Part shown: positions 15,781 through 22,651 of the stretch, piece by piece
Position numbering within the stretch: position 1 is the stretch's first letter
Layout: every line of letters starts with the position of its first letter
Assembly (NCBI GenBank): GCA_015494735.1
Contig: WGAQ01000164.1
Span: forward strand, 1 to 36,150
Direction: 5' to 3'
Length of the DNA: 36,150 nucleotides
From: Caldifarciminota bacterium
GTDB lineage: Bacteria; Hydrothermota; Hydrothermia; LBFQ01; DSFT01
Position numbers and translations under genes: made by a program
Notes under the pieces: generated by a model
The model's database searches: none
What the model was told of the DNA's origin: nothing
Seen by the model: the letters and a program-made list of their open reading frames with translations, nothing else

Positions 15781-16634
15781 TACTCGGGCTTGGCTATCGT
15801 GAACTCCGGAGGAACGTACTTCTCGGGTACCCTGTCCGTCGGGGCGCCCAGCGGGGCCTTCTGGGCCCTCTTCTTCTCCTTCTTCATCCCCACGCTCATA
15901 AGGACCAGGTCCCTCTTGAGGTACTGGATTGCCATGGCCGGGTCAACCCCCTTGGGACACACGAAAGTGCAGGACTGGGCGAAGTGACATCTCCAGCATC
16001 CCTGTGGATTGTCCACTATGGCATATCGTATTTCCTCCCCCTCATCCCTGGTATCGCTTATGTACCTGAATGCCTGGGCGAGGGCCTGGGGTCCATAGAA
16101 TTCGGGGTCGCTCTGGGATACGGGGCACGCGGATACGCACGCACCACACTTTATACAGTAAGAGAACTGTAGAAAGGCTTCCAGCTCCTCTGGGGATTGC
16201 AGGAATTCCTCCGTGGGATTTTCTTCCGTCAGTTCCTCCTCGTTCCTGCGTATGATATACGGCTTCACATGGGTGTGATGCCTGAACAGGTTCTGAAGGT
16301 CCGGAGTCAGGTCCTTTATGACGGGGAAGGACTTGAGGGGCTCTATGGTTATGACATCCGTGTCCAGTTTCAGAACCTGCGTTTGACATGCAAGCGCGGG
16401 CTTTCCGTTTATGACCATCGCGCAACTTCCGCACACACCCATGCGGCAGGACTGCCTCCAGGAGAGGGTGGGGTCCTGTTCTGCTTTTATCTCGTTCAGG
16501 GCATCCAGTACGCTCATGCCCTTCCAGGCTTCTAAGGTGTATTCGCTGTAATGGGGCCTATCATCCTTCTCCGGGTCGTACCTGAAGACCCTGAACCTGA
16601 CTTTCTTAACGGGTTTCCCCATATCGTATCCCAT
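15780..16634 (-). CDS. sdhB: Succinate dehydrogenase/fumarate reductase iron-sulfur subunit
   Basis: 284 residues. The N-terminal ferredoxin domain binds a [2Fe-2S] cluster through Cys63, 68, 71 and 83 (CRMGVCGSCAMVINGKPALAC). The C-terminal domain has CIKCGACVSACP (Cys160, 163, 166, 170) and CWRCHFAQSCTFVCP (Cys213, 216, 222, 226) for the [4Fe-4S] and [3Fe-4S] (or second [4Fe-4S]) clusters. It carries electrons between the flavoprotein and the membrane subunits. A lysine-rich C-terminal tail of about 35 residues extends past the last cluster. Start at 16634 follows a strong AAGGAGGAAG. Confidence 0.96.
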   Translation of the reverse strand: MGYDMGKPVKKVRFRVFRYDPEKDDRPHYSEYTLEAWKGMSVLDALNEIKAEQDPTLSWRQSCRMGVCGSCAMVINGKPALACQTQVLKLDTDVITIEPLKSFPVIKDLTPDLQNLFRHHTHVKPYIIRRNEEELTEENPTEEFLQSPEELEAFLQFSYCIKCGACVSACPVSQSDPEFYGPQALAQAFRYISDTRDEGEEIRYAIVDNPQGCWRCHFAQSCTFVCPKGVDPAMAIQYLKRDLVLMSVGMKKEKKRAQKAPLGAPTDRVPEKYVPPEFTIAKPE

Positions 16635-16646
16635 TGTCTTCCTCCT

Positions 16647-16982
16647 TCACTTAAAGAAAGGTATCCAGGTGGTTGCCAGGGCGTACAGGAACCATATAAT
16701 TCCGGCAAAGGACAGGAGCCAGTTTATGACCTTCTGGGAGAAGGGGGTGTGGAATCTCTCGAAGAGTATCCCCCGGAGTCCATAGAGCCCGTGGTACAGA
16801 GCAGCAGCCACAAATATGGTGTACATCAGCGGAAAAGCGATATTCTTTGCTCTGGCGAAGGTCTCTTCCACGGAGAGAGGCTCTCCTCCCGCCATGTGCA
16901 TGAAGAATATGTGGCTTCCCAGGAGGAAGAACATGATAAACCCGGCGATTAAATGAAGGAGCCAGAGTTTGCCCTCACGCAT
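16647..16982 (-). CDS. sdhD: Succinate dehydrogenase/fumarate reductase membrane subunit (SdhD-like)
   Basis: 111 residues from ATG 16982, with three membrane helices. GSHIFFMHMAGG and YHGLYGLRGILFE supply conserved His residues at positions typical for heme b and quinone-site subunits. An upstream in-frame ATG at 17009 is less likely, because GGAGGTGG lies before 16982 and this start overlaps the sdhC stop by 8 bases. Together with SdhC it anchors the complex and exchanges electrons with quinone. Confidence 0.82.
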   Translation of the reverse strand: MREGKLWLLHLIAGFIMFFLLGSHIFFMHMAGGEPLSVEETFARAKNIAFPLMYTIFVAAALYHGLYGLRGILFERFHTPFSQKVINWLLSFAGIIWFLYALATTWIPFFK

Positions 16983-17436
16983 GGTTTCCACCTCCCATGA
17001 AAAATGCAAAGATGCTCCATATCACGAAGATGCTGGCCAGAATCATCATAATCCAGGTGAATATCCTCTGCCTGTCGATGGAGGTTCTGTATGGATATAC
17101 GGGGCGGCTGGGCTTGCCAATGAAAAATCCCAGTTCCAGGAATATGAGCCTCATACCGTTGAACATGTGGAATATCACAGCTAGAACGAGCAACCATTCG
17201 AAGAAGAGTATGACGGGATTGGAGTGGCCGGATATTCTCCCCATGACCATTTCCCACATTTCGGGGCTGTAGGCCCTGAATCCCACCACTATTATGTGGG
17301 CGAATAGGTAGAATATGAGGGCCAGTCCCGTTATCCTGTGCAGGAGAAACAGGACCCTCTCGAAATTCAAATTTCCCCCGTAAATCCATCCCGGAACGCC
17401 GGGGAAGTTGGGGTAATACCTTTTCTTCTTCTCCAT
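16975..17436 (-). CDS. sdhC: Succinate dehydrogenase/fumarate reductase cytochrome b subunit (SdhC-like)
   Basis: 153 residues, three membrane helices. LLHRITGLALIFYLFAHI contains the HRxTG motif of SdhC, and IFHMFNGMRLIFLE the second His region. The start is preceded by AAAGGAGGACC. Several His residues in both membrane subunits would allow one or two b hemes, but type A and type C complexes cannot be separated by eye. Confidence 0.9.
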   Translation of the reverse strand: MEKKKRYYPNFPGVPGWIYGGNLNFERVLFLLHRITGLALIFYLFAHIIVVGFRAYSPEMWEMVMGRISGHSNPVILFFEWLLVLAVIFHMFNGMRLIFLELGFFIGKPSRPVYPYRTSIDRQRIFTWIMMILASIFVIWSIFAFFMGGGNHA

Positions 17437-17448
17437 GATGGTCCTCCT

Positions 17449-19170
17449 TTAATACTTCCTTTCCACGGGCTTCCAGTAAAGGACCCTTACGGGTTTGTAA
17501 TCGAATCTGGGCTCATCCTTCTCGGAATCGTAGTATGCGAGGGTGTGCTTGAGCCAGTTCTCGTCGTCCCTCTTCGGAAAGTCTCTGCGGAAGTGGGCTC
17601 CCCTGGATTCCTCCCTGCGTAGGGCCCCCTCCGTGACAACCTCCGCCATATCCAGCAGATTCTTGAGTTCGAAGGCCATCATCAGGTCCGTGTTGTAGGT
17701 AAGGGATTTATCCTTCACGTGTATGTTGCGATAGCGCTTCTTCAACTCCTTTATGGTGTGGAGAGCCTCTTCCAGATTCTGCTTGTCCCTGAATACGCCC
17801 ACTTTGTTGTCCATCGTCCTGTTGAGTTCCCTCTTTATCTGGTACGGGCTTTCGGGACCGTCCTTTGCGAGCATGTCGGTTATCTTCCTGACCTCCGCAT
17901 CTGCCACTTCCTGGGGCAGTTCGCGCAGCTCCTTCTCCTTTGCATACCTTGCCACATCCTTACCCACGAAGTAGCCCCATGCCAGGCACTCCGCCGTGGA
18001 GTTGGAACCCAATCTGTTGGCACCGTGAACGGATACGCATGCGGCCTCTCCCGCGGCCCATATCCCTTCTATTATGGTCCTTCCATCCAGGTCCACATCT
18101 ATTCCGCCCATCGAATAGTGGGATACGGGTCTTATGGGAATGGGCTCCTCTATGGGGTCCACACCGGCGAATTTGATGGCCAGTTCTCTGATGAGGGGCA
18201 GTCTCCGGTTTATCTTCTCTGCGCCCAGGTGCCTCAGATCCAGAAGTACGTAGTCCAGTCCGTATGGTCCTTCGAAGCCCCTCCCTTCCTCGATTTCGGT
18301 CATGATGGAGCGGGAAACGATGTCTCTGGGAGCCAGCTCCATGAACTTGGGAGCATAGCGCTTCATGAATCTCTCGCCCCTGTTGTTGATGAGGTATCCT
18401 CCCTCGCCCCTCGCACCTTCCGTAATCAGTATTCCGCTCGGAATGAGTCCGCTTGGGTGAAACTGGATGAATTCCATGTCCTTGACGGGTATCCCCAGTC
18501 TGTACGCCATGGCCATTCCGTCGCCGGTGGAGGAGATGGATGTGGTGGTGAATCCGTACATCCTGTTCGCTGAACCGGTGGCTATAATCAGCGCTTTCCC
18601 GCGCAGTATGTAGATTTCCCCTTCGGGCATGCTGATGCCGACTAAAGCCCTGAATGTGTTGTCCTGAACCACTATCCCGGTGGCGTAGAATTCGTCGTAT
18701 CGGGTGTATCTGTCCGTGTACTTCTGGAGGGTGTCGTACAGGGTCTGCATCTCGAAGAAGCCGGTCTTATCGGCGGCGAATACGGTGCGGAAGAAGGTGT
18801 GGCCACCGAATGGGCGCTGTGCTATTTTCCCGTCCGGACGCCTGCTCCAGGGAATCCCCCATCTGTCCAGTAGGAGTATCTCGTGGGGCATGCGCTTGAC
18901 GAATTTCCATACGGCATCCTGGTCAGCCAGGAAATCGCTCCCCTTTATGGTATCCCATGCGTGCAGTTCGAAGGAGTCGCCCTCATCCTGCCGCAGCACG
19001 GCAGCAGTCCCACCCTCTGCCGATACCGAGTGGGACCTCATTATCTGAACCTTGGAAACGAGAGCTATGTTCAGCTCCCCCTTTGTCTCCATTGCGATTT
19101 GAAGGGCGGCTCGCAGTCCGGCGAGTCCGGTGCCTAAGATGATGATGTCGTGTTCGATGACTTTCGGCAT
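17449..19170 (-). CDS. sdhA: Succinate dehydrogenase/fumarate reductase flavoprotein
   Basis: 573 residues, usual length. GTGLAG (13-18) is the FAD Rossmann motif. SHSVSAEGG contains His47, the predicted covalent FAD attachment. Catalytic-site segments are FHPSG (His238), TEGARGEGG (Arg254), PRD (Arg282) and HYSMGG (His351), and the C-terminal GANRLGSNS is present. It oxidises succinate or reduces fumarate; sequence does not say which direction dominates. It leads the operon A-C-D-B and has a perfect TATAAT 6 bases before its ATG, so the mRNA should start at the AUG. Confidence 0.96.
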   Translation of the reverse strand: MPKVIEHDIIILGTGLAGLRAALQIAMETKGELNIALVSKVQIMRSHSVSAEGGTAAVLRQDEGDSFELHAWDTIKGSDFLADQDAVWKFVKRMPHEILLLDRWGIPWSRRPDGKIAQRPFGGHTFFRTVFAADKTGFFEMQTLYDTLQKYTDRYTRYDEFYATGIVVQDNTFRALVGISMPEGEIYILRGKALIIATGSANRMYGFTTTSISSTGDGMAMAYRLGIPVKDMEFIQFHPSGLIPSGILITEGARGEGGYLINNRGERFMKRYAPKFMELAPRDIVSRSIMTEIEEGRGFEGPYGLDYVLLDLRHLGAEKINRRLPLIRELAIKFAGVDPIEEPIPIRPVSHYSMGGIDVDLDGRTIIEGIWAAGEAACVSVHGANRLGSNSTAECLAWGYFVGKDVARYAKEKELRELPQEVADAEVRKITDMLAKDGPESPYQIKRELNRTMDNKVGVFRDKQNLEEALHTIKELKKRYRNIHVKDKSLTYNTDLMMAFELKNLLDMAEVVTEGALRREESRGAHFRRDFPKRDDENWLKHTLAYYDSEKDEPRFDYKPVRVLYWKPVERKY

Positions 19171-19182
19171 TGCAAAATTATA
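19171..19182 (-). promoter_or_regulatory. Leaderless promoter -10 of the SDH/FRD operon
   Basis: TATAAT (19182-19177), 6 bases, ATG 19170. A TTGACT lies further upstream but only 13 bases from the -10, so a -35 role is doubtful. Confidence 0.7.
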
Positions 19183-19197
19183 AAGACGGTGGGGCAG

Positions 19198-19350
19198 TCA
19201 AAATGCACTTCTTATGTCCGAAATGCGGGATGTGCAGGCCTTTACCGGTATGTCAACTCGATTACATGTGAAATAATCTTCACACGCTGAGGTCGATGGT
19301 GGAAGGCACGTCCATGTTTTCGCAAAACTGGACTCCGATTCGAACACCAT
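19198..19350 (-). CDS. Weak candidate small ORF (50 residues, Cys-containing)
   Basis: ATG 19350 to TGA 19198, 26 bases after the acylphosphatase stop on the same strand. The product has four Cys (TCLPPSTSAC, YFTCN, VKACT). There is no Shine-Dalgarno sequence and its codon use is unlike its neighbours. On the opposite strand, ATG 19203 opens a 22-residue frame with CPKCGMC. Neither is convincing. The rest of this 206-base gap contains a 16-base palindrome GTGAA-N6-TTCAC at 19268-19283. Confidence 0.2.
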   Translation of the reverse strand: MVFESESSFAKTWTCLPPSTSACEDYFTCNRVDIPVKACTSRISDIRSAF

Positions 19351-19376
19351 CCGGACGAAAGTGGTGATTGAGAGCT

Positions 19377-19646
19377 TCAGTACCTTATCTCGAAGTCGTC
19401 GAATTCCTCGTCCGGAGCCACTTCCTCTATATCCATATCTTCCACTATGGCCAGAGGGGGTCCCTCTCTGAGTTTTTCGATGAACTTATCGAGAGCTTCG
19501 GGGCTGCCCTCCGCCACCACCTCGACGATCCCGTCGGGCAGATTCCGGACATACCCCTTTATTCCCAGTTCCAGGGCGGTTCTGCGGGTGAAGAAGCGGT
19601 ATCCGACTCCCTGAACCCTACCCTTCACTATTATTCGGACCCGCAT
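19377..19646 (-). CDS. acyP: Acylphosphatase
   Basis: 89 residues, normal size. [14 protein letters not shown] carries the catalytic Arg17 and the phosphate loop, and [17 protein letters not shown] carries catalytic Asn35. It hydrolyses acyl phosphates such as carbamoyl or acetyl phosphate. The start overlaps the ccmE-like gene by 29 bases, so the two are co-transcribed; a functional link is not evident. Confidence 0.95.
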   Translation of the reverse strand: MRVRIIVKGRVQGVGYRFFTRRTALELGIKGYVRNLPDGIVEVVAEGSPEALDKFIEKLREGPPLAIVEDMDIEEVAPDEEFDDFEIRY

Positions 19647-20031
19647 TCAAATCCTCCGCATTCTCGTACCGGGAAGGACATTTGGTCATGAGGGTGTGGG
19701 CATTCACCACCATATGGTTTTTATCGAACTTCCCCTCCGCGATTACCTCGTTTTCCTCCGCAAATGCATCGGGAAGTATGCCCCTGTAAACCACCCTGAT
19801 TTCCTTTCCACCTTCGGTGAGTACGAATTCCACCCTGTCCATATCCTTCTGGACCGAGCCCTTTTTGACTATACCTGTCACCTTTACATCCGCGTTATTG
19901 CGGGGAGGGGATTGTACGATTTCGGAGACCGTGAAGTAATAGACGAAGGACTTCTGGAATCCCGCATATATGACATAGGTCATTCCCAGAAGTATTGCGA
20001 TACCCAGGAAGAGATACTTCAGTTTCTGCAT
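19618..20031 (-). CDS. ccmE: CcmE-like heme chaperone, cysteine (CxxxY) variant
   Basis: 137 residues. One N-terminal membrane anchor ([19 protein letters not shown]) is followed by an OB-fold: [22 protein letters not shown] and [19 protein letters not shown]. The usual heme-binding motif is HxxxY; here it is Cys118-P-S-R-Tyr122. The CxxxY form is known from archaea and some Deltaproteobacteria. CcmE receives heme in the periplasm and passes it to CcmF/H for cytochrome c maturation. No other ccm gene is in this window. The start has TAAAAT 7 bases upstream. Confidence 0.88.
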   Translation of the reverse strand: MQKLKYLFLGIAILLGMTYVIYAGFQKSFVYYFTVSEIVQSPPRNNADVKVTGIVKKGSVQKDMDRVEFVLTEGGKEIRVVYRGILPDAFAEENEVIAEGKFDKNHMVVNAHTLMTKCPSRYENAEDLNAGPNNSEG

Positions 20032-20044
20032 TGGTCAAATTTTA
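20032..20044 (-). promoter_or_regulatory. Leaderless promoter -10 of ccmE-acyP
   Basis: TAAAAT (20044-20039), 7 bases, ATG 20031. The shared 17-bp motif lies 32 bases upstream of the hexamer. Confidence 0.6.
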
Positions 20045-20076
20045 CAGGAAGGTTTTAAACATGCAATGCCTCTGCG

Positions 20077-20093
20077 TCCCACCTTCGGACATG
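20077..20093 (-). repeat. 17-bp motif shared with the GT4 upstream region
   Basis: The minus strand reads CATGTCCGAAGGTGGGA. The copy at 2117-2133 (minus) differs at one base (C for G at position 14). A shorter, opposite-orientation relative (ATGTCCGAA...GCGGGA) lies at 19214-19230. Confidence 0.4.
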
Positions 20094-20205
20094 AAATTGG
20101 ACATGCAGGGCTCTGGAAGGAGGATAGAGGCGAAGCTCAGTTCGTTTATCGTTGCAGATGTTTTCTCAACGCTCCATTTTTAGGATTCCTCAAAATTAAT
20201 TTCAC

Positions 20206-20640
20206 GTGGGAGTTGAAAAGCAGGTAAACGGTCAAAGCTTTGAAATCTGGCATTATGGAAAAATGGAAAAAGTTAAAACAGTCGAAACTCCGCAGGAGAG
20301 GTTGGAATTGGCCGGAAGGTATCTGGAAGACGCAACGGAAATACTCCAGAAAGCAGGTATCGGCAGTGGGAAAACTTGCTCTCGCCAGGGGACCTGAGGA
20401 GCAAACTGAAAAAGGTCGATATGTATGACTGCTACTTGAAAAGACTGACGAGACCTGGAAAGGCATCCCTCAACCCATAACGGATATTGGAGATGGCAGT
20501 CAGCACCGGATTGTAGGACAGGCAATCTTATTTTTTATACTTGCAAGTGGCACGAACCCGGAGAAAACGATTGTACCTGCGGGATGATGGACTATTGGGG
20601 TCCGGGTCATGACTGGATATTTATCGTTTTACTGTCACCC
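20206..20640 (+). pseudogene. Probable decayed gene in a 600-base gene-poor stretch
   Basis: The 20045-20645 interval has no intact gene. Protein-like sequence appears in alternating frames on the plus strand: frame 1 from 20206 gives ...TPQERLELAGRYLEDATEILQKAG, a helical segment reminiscent of HEPN-type proteins; from about 20358 another frame gives YRQWENLLSPGDLRSKLKKV... to a stop at 20480; then frame 1 again gives GYWRWQSAPDCRTGNLIFYT and CKWHEPGENDCTCGMMDYW, with CxxH/CxC features. Two frameshifts would be needed to join them. The HEPN resemblance is weak. It could instead be non-coding sequence that happens to look protein-like. Confidence 0.35.
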
Positions 20641-20645
20641 TTCTC

Positions 20646-22424
20646 TCACGATGCTTCCTTCTTCCTGCGACGTTCTTTCCTTTCCCCCTTTTTCTTCCGG
20701 GTTTTGATGCGCACCATTCTTAATATTTCGTAAATGTCTTCATCGTCCGGATAGAGGAATGTCGTCCTGTCGCTGAGCGACGTTATTTCCATGAGGGGCA
20801 TTATCTTTTCTTCTTCCTCTTCAATTTCCACTTCCCCGGATGATCCCATGCATTTTTCCAGAGCGGATTTCACCTTTTCCTCCCCTTCTTCCACTATCAT
20901 TTCCATCCCCACTATGGTGAACTTCATCTCCGGAAAGTTCTTCAGGTCTTTGAACCGGACATACTTCACGGTAATATGCTTCTCGAGGCATTCCAGGAAG
21001 TTCTGCAACAGAAGCAAACCCTTTACCGTTCTGTAGAAATTGTTCCTGTCTATGCGGGAGCCTATCTCGTTTTCCGTGTGTCTCAGGAGGGCATTGATGT
21101 TGACCTTCTTCAGGGGGTCTGTAATGGTGAAATCCTCCCTGCGCGTTGACGATGCCATACTTATCAATTGCAGCACGATTGAGAGGCCCAGGGTCCTGTG
21201 GAGATTCTTCTTCAGAATTTCAAACATCTTCCTGTGGGACAGTATCCGGTAGTAAGAGTTTTCCAGAAATGTTCTTCCGCAATCCCTGCACCTGTATCTC
21301 TGTACCCCCTCCACTTTCCCGAATCTTATTATATTCGTACTTCCACAGTAGGGACATGTTTTGAGCGTTCCACCCTGCTTTCCGAACCTCTTCGAGAGGG
21401 GGTGGGATACCCATCCGGGCAGGTGATGGACATCGTTCAGATGGTACAGGATAGGCAGGTTGGTGAAGTGCAGGGCATCCGGAACGAAGGGGAATTCCTC
21501 TTTCAGCAGGTCCAGAAGGTCCAGACCTTTACTTTCCATCCACCTACTTGACTTCCTGAGCATGATTTTCAGATACTGATAGATGTACTTGGCTTTCTCC
21601 CCCTTTTCCTGGAGATATTCCTCTGCCCTGGAGAGTACATCGTCTTCCAGAGCGAAGAGCACGAACAGGAGCAGCGCCTCCATATAATAGGCATTCTTCC
21701 TCAACTTTTCCACCCCCATGTACAGGCTCCTGTTCTTTTCTCCGAATGAGGCCCATATACTGTTGACCCTTCCCCCTATCATCAAAGCATACCACAGGGT
21801 TGCCCTCGGAAGAGTGTCCACGACCTGGATTGCGTTTATGAGTTCCGAATAAAGAGACTCCGTATATAGTGAGATTTCAATTCCTGCATTTTGCAATGTG
21901 TAAATTTCATCTATACTTTCCTTTATGGACAGGAATCTGGAGTGCAGGTCTGCGTATTCCGGTTTCTCCTTCAGTATCTCAAGCCCTTTCCCGTCGTTGT
22001 CCATTACGTCATCCGGGTCTATGAGGTGATAGAATAACCGGGCCAGGGCATACCCTATTTCCGATTCCTTCCTGCGGGCCAGATCCATGGCCATTTCCAG
22101 CCACATGGTGGATTGTTCGAAGATGCCCCTGAGGAGGAGGGTGTAGTGAAATGCCCCTGGATTACGTCCGTAAGCGTTTCGCATAATAGGGTCAGCCATG
22201 GCTCGAAATTCCCTGAACCTCCCGGAAAGGCCTGCAAGGTGAAGTATTACGGGACCCAAGAGGGGTGAATCCCTTAGCATCCGGTCGAATATGTAGTGCC
22301 TTGGAGGATGGGCGAACTGGAACCTCCTGAAGGCCTGAATAAGAGGTTTATCAGTCGGGCCATCGCTCAGGAGGGAGTACTCGGCGTAGTACCTGTCTAT
22401 GAGATTGTTTTCCGTAGCGGCCAC
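20646..22424 (-). CDS. Large helical protein with a transposase-type zinc ribbon, unknown function
   Basis: 592 residues. Residues 1-345 are mostly alpha-helical and look repeat- or HEPN/TPR-like, without a motif I can name. Residues 357-386 form a zinc ribbon, CPYC-X18-CRDC (Cys357, 360, 379, 382), ending QRYRCRDCGRTF, the form typical of IS1/IS1595-type transposases and related DNA-binding proteins. No DDE catalytic pattern follows. After another helical region there is an acidic block (EIEEEEEK) and a very basic tail (RKKKGERKERRRKK). GTG start at 22424 has TAAACT 7 bases upstream. It diverges from the ARPP-1-like operon. It may be a DNA- or RNA-binding accessory or defence protein, but function is not known. 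Confidence 0.75.
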   Translation of the reverse strand: MAATENNLIDRYYAEYSLLSDGPTDKPLIQAFRRFQFAHPPRHYIFDRMLRDSPLLGPVILHLAGLSGRFREFRAMADPIMRNAYGRNPGAFHYTLLLRGIFEQSTMWLEMAMDLARRKESEIGYALARLFYHLIDPDDVMDNDGKGLEILKEKPEYADLHSRFLSIKESIDEIYTLQNAGIEISLYTESLYSELINAIQVVDTLPRATLWYALMIGGRVNSIWASFGEKNRSLYMGVEKLRKNAYYMEALLLFVLFALEDDVLSRAEEYLQEKGEKAKYIYQYLKIMLRKSSRWMESKGLDLLDLLKEEFPFVPDALHFTNLPILYHLNDVHHLPGWVSHPLSKRFGKQGGTLKTCPYCGSTNIIRFGKVEGVQRYRCRDCGRTFLENSYYRILSHRKMFEILKKNLHRTLGLSIVLQLISMASSTRREDFTITDPLKKVNINALLRHTENEIGSRIDRNNFYRTVKGLLLLQNFLECLEKHITVKYVRFKDLKNFPEMKFTIVGMEMIVEEGEEKVKSALEKCMGSSGEVEIEEEEEKIMPLMEITSLSDRTTFLYPDDEDIYEILRMVRIKTRKKKGERKERRRKKEAS

Positions 22425-22437
22425 TGGAGAAAGTTTA
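22425..22437 (-). promoter_or_regulatory. Leaderless promoter -10 of the zinc-ribbon gene
   Basis: TAAACT (22437-22432), 7 bases, GTG 22424. Confidence 0.55.
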
Positions 22438-22604
22438 ATGGAACTGGATGTTCAACAACAAATAGTGAAAATTCATGTTTCGAATTCCGGGGCATGTTTT
22501 ATGATGGATTTCCGGCATGATGAAGTGTATGTTCTTGAGAAAGAGTAGTGCTATGAGTCCCGCTGGACGGTCTTTTTCCGCTTAACAACAAAATTATTCA
22601 TTTA

Positions 22605-22622
22605 TTGTCACATATTTGACAA
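22605..22622. promoter_or_regulatory. Operator-like palindrome overlapping a -35 box
   Basis: TTGTCA-CATATT-TGACAA, a perfect 6-bp inverted repeat with a 6-base spacer. Its right arm covers most of the TTGACA -35 element (22616-22621) of the downstream operon, the usual place for a repressor site. Confidence 0.5.
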
Positions 22623-22651
22623 CAATCATGTTTAGACCTTAAACTTTGAGC
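22616..22651 (+). promoter_or_regulatory. Complete leaderless sigma70 promoter of the ARPP-1-like operon
   Basis: TTGACA (22616-22621), 18 bases, TAAACT (22640-22645), 6 bases, ATG 22652. This is the clearest example in the window of a full promoter placed so that transcription starts at the start codon. Confidence 0.75.

Noticed and set aside
19331-19348. tRNA-like T-arm sequence (GTGTTCGAATCGGAGTCC on the minus strand)
   Set aside because: No acceptor stem, D-arm or anticodon arm can be formed around it.
20547-20615. 22-codon GTG frame after TATACT at 20536-20541
   Set aside because: The hexamer-to-GTG distance is 5, outside the 6-7 rule, and the peptide has no recognisable feature. The overlapping frame with CKWHEP looks more protein-like.
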